Shown one piece after another: positions 33,832 through 42,162 of a stretch of 51,976 nucleotides of DNA; positions within the stretch are counted from its first letter, which is position 1, and each line of letters starts with the position of its first letter. The notes under the pieces were generated by a model, which was not told the origin of the DNA, did no database searches, and worked only from the letters and a program-made list of their open reading frames with translations. The DNA is taken from the IMG/VR virus record IMGVR_UViG_3300027851_000036, positions 1-51,976 of that record. The stretch is one strand, 5' to 3'. The translations under genes were made by a program, and so were the position numbers. The DNA is from a virus.

Positions 33832-34794
33832 ATCGTCACCTTTAAAATTCATGGATTGTGCAGTCGGCTTCGCAACGGAAGTGGACTTCGCTTTACGGGA
33901 GCGTTCGGACACGTCTTGAACGACGGCATCGAACGACAGTACAGCGTCTACCAGCCCTACTTCGATCGCGTCAGTGGCGAAGAATACCCGCCCTTCGGCT
34001 GCAGTCTCGATCAGCTTACCGACGGGGATGTCGCGCTGAGCAGATACGTGCCCGGTGAACATTTCGTAGGTTCGGTCCAGCCGGGCTTGGATTTCCGCTT
34101 TTGCAACGTCGTCGAGCTTCTCGTAGGGTGAACCCAAAGCCTTGAATTCACCGGCACGGATCATTGTAACGTCCACGCCGTTTTCTTTAAGCGCCCGGGC
34201 ATAGCTGAAATGTGCAGTTATGACGCCAATCGAACCCACCATAGCCATCTGATTGGCATACAGGCGCCGGCCCACGGACCCCAGCCAGTAGCCGCCGGAC
34301 AGCATGTTGGTGCCGGTATAGCTGTAGATTGACACCTGCTTGTCCAGCTCTTTCCAGAAATCAGACAGCTCCATAATGCCGGTGGCGGCGCCGCCGCCGG
34401 TGTCAAAATTCACCAGGATGGCGTCAACCCCGGCCTTGCGCGCAGCAAGGGAGGCGCCGCGAATCTCCTCATAGGAGACTCGGCCGTAATACTGGTTGAG
34501 CCAGGAATACTTCGGCACCAGTGAGCCGCTTACATCGAGGATGGCGACGTTGCCAGCGCGGCTGAGCATGTGGCCGTAGACGCCGAACTCGTCATTCGGA
34601 TCTTCGTCATCCGGGTCTTCGTCTTCGGTGATGACGGTGCCGCGCAGTTGCATGGTTTCCAGCTGTGCTGGGGTCAGCCCCTGGATCTGCAACTCGTTGG
34701 CCTTGAAATGCAGGTAGCTCTCGTCATTGCCGAGCCAAGTCATCTCGATCAGGGGCTGGCGGACGGAACGGCGCCCCGCTCGCTTACTGCTCAT
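33292..34794 (-). CDS. S49 family capsid maturation protease with C-terminal scaffold region
   Basis: Prohead protease that cleaves the scaffold and itself. The S49 (SppA-like) core shows D-T-G-G-G near residues 131-135 (oxyanion region), catalytic S166 in N-M-L-S-G-G-Y-W and K218 in the AGEFKALGSPYEKL segment, which matches the Ser-Lys dyad of the family. The region after about 310 (coiled coil, acidic, ATAKAELAAAKSAVEVANG, with two EEQAPATPT copies) is scaffold-like. It overlaps the portal gene by four bases and has a nested start (see separate feature). Confidence 0.9.
   Translation of the reverse strand: MSSKRAGRRSVRQPLIEMTWLGNDESYLHFKANELQIQGLTPAQLETMQLRGTVITEDEDPDDEDPNDEFGVYGHMLSRAGNVAILDVSGSLVPKYSWLNQYYGRVSYEEIRGASLAARKAGVDAILVNFDTGGGAATGIMELSDFWKELDKQVSIYSYTGTNMLSGGYWLGSVGRRLYANQMAMVGSIGVITAHFSYARALKENGVDVTMIRAGEFKALGSPYEKLDDVAKAEIQARLDRTYEMFTGHVSAQRDIPVGKLIETAAEGRVFFATDAIEVGLVDAVLSFDAVVQDVSERSRKAKSTSVAKPTAQSMNFKGDDMKRSLNAKGKDAVASGLSVEEALKNPELSQEGEPVEEQAPATPTTEEQAPATPTAEAPAAVAAEPGMLDRVISLSAELATAKAELAAAKSAVEVANGNQTSLMRIAVDAVNRMAVALNQPTIKVDDVTPQALISLHARTQSQFGEKFRIGPQAEVASDDDLSERTPVQVPHLPASLVAI
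33671..33728 (-). repeat. 30-bp tandem duplication in the scaffold region
   Basis: The 30 bases at 33671-33700 are repeated at 33701-33728 with only the last bases differing. They encode the duplicate EEQAPATPT segment, a flexible linker in the scaffold domain. Confidence 0.88.
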
Positions 34795-36233
34795 TGTGAT
34801 TCTCCTCCCGCCTTGCTGGGCGTGTCGGGCTGCAGGGCGCGGCCCTGTGGGTCGTCATTCGGGCTGGCTTTGCTGGCGTCTATGCCTTTTGAGCCGCGTT
34901 GGAAGCCTGTCCCGGAAAGTTTAGGTGCGCCAGGCGCGCGGTCACCGGTTCCCAGCAGCCAACCGGCCTCTTCGTCGGTGATGAACCCTTCACTCAGCTG
35001 CTCAAGAATGCGCTGTTGGCGCATGGTCTTGAACGCCTCGAGCTCATCCTCGGGGCGCAGGTTGATCGGGTCGAACGCGAACTTGACGAACACGTCGGAG
35101 CCGTACAGGCGGCAGGCCAGGGTCAGGATCCGGGAGATGTTGGTCTCGACCGGGCGGCGGATGGCTTTGGCAATTTTCAAATAGATCAGCGACTCGGTAT
35201 TCGACAGGCTCTGGGAGCCTTTCGACCGAATGCCGAGGATCGAGGAGTTAGACTTCACGGCCGTAGCCAGTTGGGCCGCCATCGCCTCCATCATTGGCAC
35301 ATAGTCGGATTTCTCGCCCTCGCCCTTGAGTAGGTCGGGGCTGACCGAGTCATACACCACGATGGCGTCTTCGGGGTTCAGGTTCTGCAAGGTCGTGCGA
35401 ATGTTGACGAGGACCTGATCCAGGGCTGCCTGCAGCTTTTTCTGGTCCGACTTAATTTCTTCCGGCAGCGCAGCGAGGACCTGCTCCTGGCTCACTGTCA
35501 GCGTCATGCGGCCATGGCCCTGCCGGCGAACCGCGCGCCGCATCTCTTCCAGAAACTCGTTGTAGGCGAAGGACGGGTTCACGGCGGCGGCAAACATGCC
35601 ATCGGCATAGGCGCGGCTACCTTGGCGGTGCAGCTCTGAAACGAAAATGGTCGGATAGTTGAGGATTACGGGATCTCCCTGAGAGCGTTGCTGCTCAGGT
35701 ACGCGGCCACCCTTCGCCGCCTTCCAGTTGATAGTTTCGTAGGGGATGACGTTGATCCGATCCGGGAGGCGTGCCTTATCCAGCACCAGCTCGTTGACCA
35801 GGCCCGCCGTAAAGGCGGTTTCCAGCAGACACTGCTCGAGCGTGGCCTCAAAGCCCAGCTTGTCCCCAAACCCTTTCGTGTAATCGTACAGGGTGTCCAT
35901 CTGGGCGATGATCTGCTCAGCAAGGATCGACCCGGCTACGTCGAACTGGGTGGTCTGGGTGTTGTAGGCCATGACCTTATAGGTGGACATGGCGATCTCG
36001 ACCACCGAGAACATCGCACTGGACATGATCGGGTCGCGCGCGTCGAGGTCCCGGACAGCGGCAACGAGAGAGTTCCGGGTGCGAACAACCGAGATGCCTT
36101 CATTGATCAGCGTCCGGTTATCGCGGGCGACGTTTTGACCGTCCTCAGTGCGGCCGTAGACCGTCTCCGCAACGACCTTGGCGACCAGCGTGCGAGGAAG
36201 CTGTACCGTCGCTGTCTTTTTGTTGGCAGCCAA
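34791..36233 (-). CDS. Portal protein
   Basis: Dodecameric ring protein at the packaging vertex. The 480-residue length, the helical start (VSVVRTRNSLVAAVRDLDAR), the central beta/wing region ending in NVIPYETINWKAAKG, the long helical stem (YVPMMEAMAAQLATAVKSNSSI) and the low-complexity Pro/Ser tail match phage portals. It lies between the terminase and protease genes and overlaps the protease start. Near residue 335, SKGSQSLSNTESLIYLK is a conserved-looking tunnel or crown motif. It is a standard place and pattern, so the call is firm though the subfamily is not stated. Confidence 0.85.
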   Translation of the reverse strand: MAANKKTATVQLPRTLVAKVVAETVYGRTEDGQNVARDNRTLINEGISVVRTRNSLVAAVRDLDARDPIMSSAMFSVVEIAMSTYKVMAYNTQTTQFDVAGSILAEQIIAQMDTLYDYTKGFGDKLGFEATLEQCLLETAFTAGLVNELVLDKARLPDRINVIPYETINWKAAKGGRVPEQQRSQGDPVILNYPTIFVSELHRQGSRAYADGMFAAAVNPSFAYNEFLEEMRRAVRRQGHGRMTLTVSQEQVLAALPEEIKSDQKKLQAALDQVLVNIRTTLQNLNPEDAIVVYDSVSPDLLKGEGEKSDYVPMMEAMAAQLATAVKSNSSILGIRSKGSQSLSNTESLIYLKIAKAIRRPVETNISRILTLACRLYGSDVFVKFAFDPINLRPEDELEAFKTMRQQRILEQLSEGFITDEEAGWLLGTGDRAPGAPKLSGTGFQRGSKGIDASKASPNDDPQGRALQPDTPSKAGGESQ

Positions 36234-36277
36234 GCTGATTCTTCCAAGTGAGTTAATGGGCGGCAGTATATGCGGCC

Positions 36278-38056
36278 TCAGCCGCCGAAGGCGGAGGGCC
36301 AGCTTCGTTTGGAGTCGTCCTCAACCTGCTTCAGCTTGGCTGACAGCAGGCCGGGGATGTAGGGGATGACGTCAGACGCCGGCTGAATCCCCGCCAACAG
36401 GAACGCGATCATGCAGTAGTTGGCCGAGTGCGCGTAGTGGTCCTCGTCAACATTGACCCACTGCACCACGACTTCGCCGGTTGCGGTGTCTTTTGTCTCG
36501 ATCCGCTTCATCGCCTGAAAATGCTTCTTGACCAGCTCGTATTCCGGCGTCATTCGGTTCAAGCGGGCGTAGCTGCGGTTGAACAGGCGGGTCAGTTCGT
36601 CGAAGCTCGCGCTGCGCAGAACCTGAACGATCCGCGTCTCGTCGTCCTTGCTCTGAATGATGTCCAGCGACCGGCTGTTGCGCTTCGTCAGGTATTGGCA
36701 GGCGAAGATCCGACCCTTGCCCTGCTCAGTCAGGTAGGCGGCCAGTGACAGGTCAGGACCCGCATCGACCACGCCGGCAGTGCAGCTGAACACCCGGAAC
36801 AGTTGCATCGCGCGCTTACCGGCGCCGTTCTCTCCATCAATCCGCATGCGCTCCTGGTAGATGGTGTCGAACCCGCCGCGGTCGTTGGGGGCCCCGATCG
36901 TTATCCAGCACACCTTGCCGACGTCCACCCCCATGTAACATCGGCGCGTGGTAATGGCCTCGAGTGTCGTGTCCGGGATGCGGAGCGAGGGCTCAGAGAC
37001 GGCCGCCTCATCAATCACGTCTATCAGGAAGCTGCTGGCCTCGTCCTCGTAGGGGATCCCGACCTTGAAATTCACCCAGTCTTTCTTCGTGTCGTAGTCT
37101 TTGATCTGCCGGATGGTCCGACGCAGCGGGTTGATGGTCGGCACGTCGCAGGGCAGGATCTGGTAGCTGTGGTGGTCTTTCCTGTCAGGGTACCGGTGGA
37201 CCCAGCTTCGCAACTCCGGCTGAGCAAGCCACGCCTCGTCCATTGGCTCGCCACAATGGTTGCAGCGGAAGAATGCGTCGTCGACACGGATCAGGGAATT
37301 CTCTAGGTCCTCTTTCTCGAACTCCCGGAAAGCCTTGTCAAACCCGGGGATCTCCACGTCTCGGAAGTAGTCGATATCCACCCACGTCTGGCAGTGCTGG
37401 CACTTGACCAGTCTCGACGCCTGGCTGCCGGCCATGAACAGGGCGTTGATACCGTACTTGAACACGGTCGGGGTGGAGAACGAGCGCACCAGCGACTCGC
37501 CGGCGGCACTGTGGCCGAGACGGGAGTTGAAGGTGGTCAGCGTGCGCTGGTCGCAAAAGTCCACCTCGTCCCGAAACAGCGCCTGCGCCGGTACCGAGAT
37601 CGCGGAGTTCTGGCCAATCGTGCCAGCGATGTACAGCAGGGAGCGGCCGAGCTTCTTCTGCCGCGTGTTGTTCAGGTTTTTGTCGATCATCGCGCGCAGC
37701 ACAGGGGAGTCGTCGATGACAGGGTCGATCCGGCCGCTCGCGAACTTGGTCGCCATGCCACTGGTCGGCAGGATGTAGATGATCGTGATCTTCTTTGAGA
37801 TCCCCATCATGGCCAGCATCATGCGGACCCAGAATTCGGAGGCGCCGACCTGCGAACACTTCTGCGCGGAAATCTCCGGCGCGGTATCGGCCATGATATC
37901 GATCTGGTACTCGTGATCGAGGAAGGTCCAGTTGCGGTCGACGTGGATCGGGTCTCGGGTGTTGCGCTCCACCCATTGAGGGATCTGGCTGAAATCCCGC
38001 GCCTCGTAGGCCTGCATGCGTACCCGAGAGAGGTATGCGCTGATTTCCGCTCTCAC
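36278..38056 (-). CDS. Large terminase subunit, lambda gpA family
   Basis: Packaging motor and cos/pac nuclease. The ATPase uses the deviant Walker A of the gpA type, K66-C-S-Q-V-G-A-S, with the Lys at the start; Walker B is F161-R-D163-E164. A C219-x2-C222...C265-x2-C268 zinc-binding insert is visible. The nuclease acidic residues are D378 (MGVDVGK), D431 (VVDAGPD) and D539 (VDEDHYAH). It overlaps the small subunit gene by four bases, and 44 bases separate it from the portal. The gpA type suggests cleavage at a defined site, but cos sequences were not found. Confidence 0.93.
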   Translation of the reverse strand: MRAEISAYLSRVRMQAYEARDFSQIPQWVERNTRDPIHVDRNWTFLDHEYQIDIMADTAPEISAQKCSQVGASEFWVRMMLAMMGISKKITIIYILPTSGMATKFASGRIDPVIDDSPVLRAMIDKNLNNTRQKKLGRSLLYIAGTIGQNSAISVPAQALFRDEVDFCDQRTLTTFNSRLGHSAAGESLVRSFSTPTVFKYGINALFMAGSQASRLVKCQHCQTWVDIDYFRDVEIPGFDKAFREFEKEDLENSLIRVDDAFFRCNHCGEPMDEAWLAQPELRSWVHRYPDRKDHHSYQILPCDVPTINPLRRTIRQIKDYDTKKDWVNFKVGIPYEDEASSFLIDVIDEAAVSEPSLRIPDTTLEAITTRRCYMGVDVGKVCWITIGAPNDRGGFDTIYQERMRIDGENGAGKRAMQLFRVFSCTAGVVDAGPDLSLAAYLTEQGKGRIFACQYLTKRNSRSLDIIQSKDDETRIVQVLRSASFDELTRLFNRSYARLNRMTPEYELVKKHFQAMKRIETKDTATGEVVVQWVNVDEDHYAHSANYCMIAFLLAGIQPASDVIPYIPGLLSAKLKQVEDDSKRSWPSAFGG

Positions 38057-38598
38057 TCAATCATCTCCAGCTTCTGTTCCAGTTTCTCAAGGAACATCGC
38101 GCACGGGTCGTAGCCGAGCGCCTTCACCAGTTTCGGGTCCGCCATCTCCTTGAGGATGTCCACCGTGGACGCCTCGACGAGACGGTTTCGCTCCATGTTC
38201 ATCACCTCTTCGTGGCTGCTGATCAGCATCTTCACCATCTGGTTGGTGGTGGACAGGAAGTCCTTGAACTCCTTCGGCGACACGCCGTCGCGCAGGCGGC
38301 CTTCGGGCAGGTAGTGCTCACGCAGCGCGCGCAGTGCCTTGACCTGCAGGTCGATCTCATTGGCGATGGAGAAGTTGGCGCCGTAGGCCGCCTCCGAATT
38401 TTCATCGATCGAGGCCGGGGCGGGTAGCGCGCACCGCAGCTTCCACTTCTGGTCGTCACTCAGCTTCGGGATGATCTCGTGGATGATCCGGTCGACAGCA
38501 ACGGCCAGCTCCATCGAGGTGAGCTCACGGTCGCGGTCGGCAGGGGCGCTGGCGCTCTGCCGCATGGTTGCGTCGAAGTCGGCAAAGGAAGCGGTCAT
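38053..38598 (-). CDS. Putative small terminase subunit, 181 aa
   Basis: Placed directly upstream of the large terminase with a four-base overlap, the usual position. The protein is alpha-helical (MELAVAVDRIIHEIIPKLSDDQ, NQMVKMLISSHEEVMNMERN). A clear helix-turn-helix is not obvious, so the assignment is by context and size. It ends with MFLEKLEQKLEMIE, a coil that could mediate oligomerisation. Confidence 0.6.
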   Translation of the reverse strand: MTASFADFDATMRQSASAPADRDRELTSMELAVAVDRIIHEIIPKLSDDQKWKLRCALPAPASIDENSEAAYGANFSIANEIDLQVKALRALREHYLPEGRLRDGVSPKEFKDFLSTTNQMVKMLISSHEEVMNMERNRLVEASTVDILKEMADPKLVKALGYDPCAMFLEKLEQKLEMIE

Positions 38599-39020
38599 AG
38601 GCCTGACGCCTCAGCCTGTTTGCGTGCCTTCCGGAGCTGCAAACGCGTGGCGACAATCCACAGGACGGGGCACCACAGTGGGGCGGTGAGGGCGGCGGCC
38701 AGGTACACCAGGGCGGTCAGCAAAGTGCTGACGAGCATCAGCTCGAAGATGCCGCACAGCATCACAAACCCAAACACTGCCCCGATCAGGGACAGTAGAT
38801 GCCGGCCAACCACTTTGAGAGAGCGAAAGAGTTCGACTATGCCGACGAACGGCATAACCAGCGCGCCGGCGGGGATTTCGTAAACCTCGCCACCCTCCTC
38901 ACGCACACGCGGCGGACTGAACACCCCAGTCAACAGGGCTTTTGCCATGATCCACGGCCCTTGGAGCAGGGGCCGGTCGGACCTCTGAATACGGCGCAGG
39001 GCGAGGTCGAACTGATTCAT
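38595..39020 (-). CDS. Multi-span membrane protein, 141 aa
   Basis: Unrecognised. AGGAG eight bases before the ATG at 39020 supports this start. A hydrophilic first 50 residues are followed by two or three membrane segments from about residue 68 to 125 (LLSLIGAVFGFVMLCGIFEL, LVSTLLTALVYLAAALTAPL, WCPVLWIVAT) and a basic Lys/Arg tail. It precedes the terminase genes on the same strand with a start overlapping the upstream gene. A role in superinfection exclusion or host membrane modification is conceivable but not shown. Confidence 0.65.
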   Translation of the reverse strand: MNQFDLALRRIQRSDRPLLQGPWIMAKALLTGVFSPPRVREEGGEVYEIPAGALVMPFVGIVELFRSLKVVGRHLLSLIGAVFGFVMLCGIFELMLVSTLLTALVYLAAALTAPLWCPVLWIVATRLQLRKARKQAEASGL

Positions 39021-39273
39021 TGAAAATCTCCTGTTTCAGGATGCGGATAAATTGCCATCGAGTGTAAAGGGTGCGGACCTGCCGCGGGAACCACCGGCCG
39101 TTGACGCGCAGGCGCACGTAGTTTCCCAGCTCTTCTTCGCGCAGCGGCCTGCCTCGCAGGGTCCGGTGGTGTTCGACCTTGAACTGGTCGCCCCGGAATA
39201 CCTCGATCTTGGTGTTCTTCTTACCCGCCGCGCGTAGCAGAAGTGTGGTTTCTGGTCTACGTCTCTCTGACAT
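38899..39273 (-). CDS. Basic hypothetical protein, 124 aa
   Basis: Unrecognised Arg-rich protein, first gene of the leftward virion transcript. I choose the ATG at 39273 (MSERRRPETTLLL); the upstream frame crosses the divergent promoter region. The segment LGNYVRLRVNGRWFPRQVRTLYTRWQFIRIL is beta-like then helical. The last 40 residues overlap the downstream membrane protein gene by 122 bases and look less protein-like, so the natural gene may be shorter. No strong ribosome site is seen. Confidence 0.5.
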   Translation of the reverse strand: MSERRRPETTLLLRAAGKKNTKIEVFRGDQFKVEHHRTLRGRPLREEELGNYVRLRVNGRWFPRQVRTLYTRWQFIRILKQEIFNESVRPRPAPYSEVRPAPAPRAVDHGKSPVDWGVQSAACA

Positions 39274-39390
39274 TTTCTTACTTTTTACACCCGAATTGGC
39301 TAAAGCCTTGTGTTTACTGGGCCCGTCGGATGTAATAGTAACTGACCTTGCCTTAGAAGTGAGGCAAACCCACCTGATTGGAGCACTCCG
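39274..39390. promoter_or_regulatory. Divergent intergenic region with inverted repeat
   Basis: A 117-base gap between the leftward virion genes and a rightward gene pair. TTGTGT at about 39309 and TAATAG about 19 bases later form a possible but imperfect rightward promoter. TTGCCTTA-gaag-TGAGGCAA at 39348-39367 is an inverted repeat with one mismatch, a candidate operator just upstream of the ribosome site of the next gene. Predictions only. Confidence 0.5.
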
Positions 39391-39714
39391 ATGGAAGCTG
39401 CCGGCCGCTGGAAGACCGAAGAGATCCATTTCCTGAAGACCCACTACCACCTAAAGTCGGCAAACGATATCGCCGAAGAGCTCGGAAGGACCAGGGACAT
39501 GGTCTACAAAAAGGCGCAGCATCTGCGCCTGCGGAAAGTGCCCCGGTGGCGCATGCCCGAGGTCAAGAAAGTCGTCGAACTCCTCAACCGCGAAGGCGGC
39601 AGACCCTCTCAAAAAGAAATCGCCAACGAGCTGGGCGGGCGCTCAGCGCAGGGCGTTGAGGGGATGATCCTCCGCTACAAACTACTCCCAAAATCCAGCC
39701 AGGAGACCTGTTAG
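39391..39714 (+). CDS. Small DNA-binding protein, HTH/Myb-like, 107 aa
   Basis: Candidate regulator. The opening W-K-T-E-E-I-H-F-L-K-T-H-Y then SANDIAEELGRTRDMVYKKAQ has the pattern of a helix-turn-helix or Myb-like DNA-binding module, and a second similar module follows (SQKEIANELGGRSAQGVEG), giving two HTH units. GGAG is near the ATG. It stands in a divergent position to the virion genes and next to an inverted repeat, which would suit an autoregulated late-gene activator. Function is inferred. Confidence 0.65.
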   Translation: MEAAGRWKTEEIHFLKTHYHLKSANDIAEELGRTRDMVYKKAQHLRLRKVPRWRMPEVKKVVELLNREGGRPSQKEIANELGGRSAQGVEGMILRYKLLPKSSQETC

Positions 39715-40139
39715 TGGACACTAAAGCAACGGCAAAACGCATGATAGGCGCCGACACGGGCGGACTTGCCACCAGTATTACCGGTAGCCAGGGCGGGATG
39801 AGTGCCGAGGAAGAAGCGTTGCAGGGGATCCTGCGCGCGCTGCACGGTTGTGACTTCCCGCCGGTTCTGTTCGCCGGCAAGCGAAAGTATTCGGAACTGG
39901 TGGAGATTATTTCGAGTCAGCAGGCGATGCTGTCGCGGGATCAGAGGCGCCAGCTGAAGAAGAGTGCCGAGAAGTGCGGGTTTTTCGTGCTTAACACCTC
40001 GGCCGAGACGATCGCCACCCGCAGTGGCATTGCGTGGAACGTCAACGAGGTGAAGTACCCCATCGTCAGGACTTCGAAACTACCCGACGACGAGGTCCTG
40101 ATTCAGCCCGCCTCTACCCTCAAGGGATATCGAACGTAA
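39714..40139 (+). CDS. Hypothetical protein, 141 aa
   Basis: Unrecognised. GTG start at 39714 overlaps the preceding TAG, with AGGAG nine bases upstream. A Gly/Ser/Thr-rich N-terminus (residues 8-30) is followed by a helical middle (ELVEIISSQQAMLSRDQRRQ) and a beta-like C-terminus. It is co-expressed with the HTH protein. Its last 20 bases overlap the convergent Fn3-like gene, so both must end here without any obvious terminator. Confidence 0.65.
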   Translation: MDTKATAKRMIGADTGGLATSITGSQGGMSAEEEALQGILRALHGCDFPPVLFAGKRKYSELVEIISSQQAMLSRDQRRQLKKSAEKCGFFVLNTSAETIATRSGIAWNVNEVKYPIVRTSKLPDDEVLIQPASTLKGYRT

Positions 40140-40647
40140 CCACGGTAGAAAGGGGCGACTTCAGCCCCGCCGTATCGAATGCTGATATGGCCGCCGAATA
40201 GTTGCCAGGGGCCAGGGTCAAGGAGGTCGCGACGCCTGGCATCGGCACCGTAACCACCGGCAAAGTAGTGGACCCGCTCGTCAGGTACAACTCGAACTTG
40301 GCAAGTTCGGACGGAGGCAGAACCGCGCCGTTCGTCCGCGTAGCGGGGATCGTCCAGCTGAACTGCACCACTGCCGGCCCAGTAGCTGGCGGGGTCGTGC
40401 TGGTTACCACGGACATGATCACCGATATTTCCGGCGGCACGATCCGGATCTCACACCCGCACGTCAACGCCTCCTGCATCGCCCGAGTCTCCGCCGTATT
40501 GAGGGCAGAGTAGTTCTCCGGGAATACCGTACCGTCCAGCTTCTTGACCTTGTAATAGCCCTTCTGGGTCAGCTTCAGATCCACTCCCGTCTGGGCGTAG
40601 GCCAACGTGGAGGCCAACAAGGCCAGGAACAGCAAGATCGAGCGCAT
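40120..40647 (-). CDS. Exported protein with Fn3/Ig-like domain, 175 aa
   Basis: Signal peptide MRSILLFLALLASTLAYAQ with a likely cut after AYA, then a small unknown domain (20-70) and a beta-sandwich of fibronectin type III look (FSWTIPATRTNGAVLPPSEL, FELYLTSGSTTLPVVTV, YSAAISAFDTAGLKSPLSTV). It would be secreted to the periplasm or surface. The gene is followed by the convergent end of the hypothetical gene. Possible roles are cell-surface binding or interference with superinfection; neither is shown. Ten bases separate it from the repeat-rich gene. Confidence 0.7.
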   Translation of the reverse strand: MRSILLFLALLASTLAYAQTGVDLKLTQKGYYKVKKLDGTVFPENYSALNTAETRAMQEALTCGCEIRIVPPEISVIMSVVTSTTPPATGPAVVQFSWTIPATRTNGAVLPPSELAKFELYLTSGSTTLPVVTVPMPGVATSLTLAPGNYSAAISAFDTAGLKSPLSTVVTFDIP

Positions 40648-40656
40648 GACGTAACC

Positions 40657-42162
40657 TCAAATTCCGTCGAAGATGAACAAAACGGGGACAGCCCCCGAGG
40701 CGGTGACCAGAACCGTGCCCGTCGACGCATCGAGCACCGCGACTGCCTCGGCGACTCCGCGGCTGATGACGGTAGCACCGGTAACGGCGTCGACCGAAAC
40801 CACCCCTTCAGCGATCAGCCCTTGCAGGCTGCCCACTGCGGAGGATACCTCGGAGGCGGTGGCCGGTTCCAAGCTCAGTGCGTTCAGGGCGGCCAGTGCC
40901 GTCCCGGCGTCCGAGGCGGCGACCAACTCCGCGGCAATAGCGGCGAGGGCTGCGAGCGCAGTCGATGCCTCGGTCAGAGACAGTGCCTCGGTCAGGGTCG
41001 CAGTGCTGAGAGACCCGGTCATCTGCAGCTCAGTCGCGGCGGCGGACTCGCTCAACGTCACGCTGAAGGTGCCCTGAGCTGCCGACAGCTCACTGGCAGC
41101 GACCGACTCTGTGCTCGCGCTGGAGAAGTCGGCCCGCGCCGTAACGGTGTCGGCGGTGGCCGCCGCTTCCACACGAGAGGCTGCCCATGCCGCGACAGCA
41201 GAAAGCAGGTCGGAGAGCGAGGCTGATTCTGTCAGGGCCGAGTTCAGGACGGCGCTGGTGCTTGCTGCGTCGGTCGCGGTGGCGCTTTCGGATTGTACGG
41301 CAGGCTGAGTCAAACTTCTGCTTGAGCTGTCGGCGGTCGCCACGGATTCACTCGCTGCGCCGTTCGTGCTTAGAGCGCCAGCCTGAATATCCGAAGTCGT
41401 GGTTGATTCTGTCGACGCCGAGTTGAAGGTCGCTTGGGTCGTTGACGAGTCGGCGGCGGTTGCGTTTTCCGCGCTGGTGGCGGCCCTGACAACCGAGGCG
41501 TCGCTGGCGTCGGAACTGCTCACGCTCTCGGTGCTGGCGCTGTCGTGCGTGGTGCCCGCCGTGAAAATAATCGACACGGCGGCTGCTGACGGGTTGTTGC
41601 CAGACGAAGTTGTTGAGGTGCTTGACGCGCCAGGAGTGTTAACGGTAACAACGCGCTGATCGTTGTTGTCGTGGCTGAACGGCGCGATCACGGTCGTTGT
41701 ATCTGTCGGCTCCGACGGCGGGCCGCTGCCCCAGCATCCATGCGCCACGATTACCGTATCTGTGGTGTTTGAACTTACCGTCGCAGTCGCGCTTGCCGCG
41801 GTCGAAAAGCCACGCAGCCACGCCGCCTGTGACGTTAGATTTAACTCGTTGAGAAAAATAAAGCCGACAATTCGCGCGCCGTTGCCAGAGGCGCTAAAAG
41901 TCAAAGACAGAGTTTTTCCAGCGCCCGTCGAGGTCACATCGACTTGGACAATTGCGCAGCGTGGCCCGCCACTAGAAACCTGCGAAATGATGCTTGCGGC
42001 GCCAAAGTTCGTTGAAACAGAATTTATAACGCCGTTGTCATGCCGCACAAATAAAAGCGCAACCTGCGTCCCGGCAGGGACATCGGCGCCAAGAGCGACA
42101 TCGGTAAATGTAGCGTCGCTACGCCAGCCAAGATTAAGCGGTAGGGTGCCGAGAATGCTCAA
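40657..42162 (-). CDS. Repeat-rich virion/fibre-like protein, 501 aa
   Basis: Unrecognised, with two parts. Residues 1-205 form a beta-rich globular domain (LNLGWRSDATFTDVALGADV at the start, TVIVAHGCWGSG later) and residues 205-480 are about 13 degenerate repeats of roughly 20 residues with the consensus E-S-x4-D/E (for example STESVSSSDASDASV, ASESVATADSSS). Ser/Ala/Thr/Glu make up nearly all of the repeats. Similar arrays occur in phage tail-fibre or head-fibre proteins. Codon use in the first domain is somewhat less GC-rich, which suggests domain swapping. Confidence 0.7.
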   Translation of the reverse strand: MSILGTLPLNLGWRSDATFTDVALGADVPAGTQVALLFVRHDNGVINSVSTNFGAASIISQVSSGGPRCAIVQVDVTSTGAGKTLSLTFSASGNGARIVGFIFLNELNLTSQAAWLRGFSTAASATATVSSNTTDTVIVAHGCWGSGPPSEPTDTTTVIAPFSHDNNDQRVVTVNTPGASSTSTTSSGNNPSAAAVSIIFTAGTTHDSASTESVSSSDASDASVVRAATSAENATAADSSTTQATFNSASTESTTTSDIQAGALSTNGAASESVATADSSSRSLTQPAVQSESATATDAASTSAVLNSALTESASLSDLLSAVAAWAASRVEAAATADTVTARADFSSASTESVAASELSAAQGTFSVTLSESAAATELQMTGSLSTATLTEALSLTEASTALAALAAIAAELVAASDAGTALAALNALSLEPATASEVSSAVGSLQGLIAEGVVSVDAVTGATVISRGVAEAVAVLDASTGTVLVTASGAVPVLFIFDGI

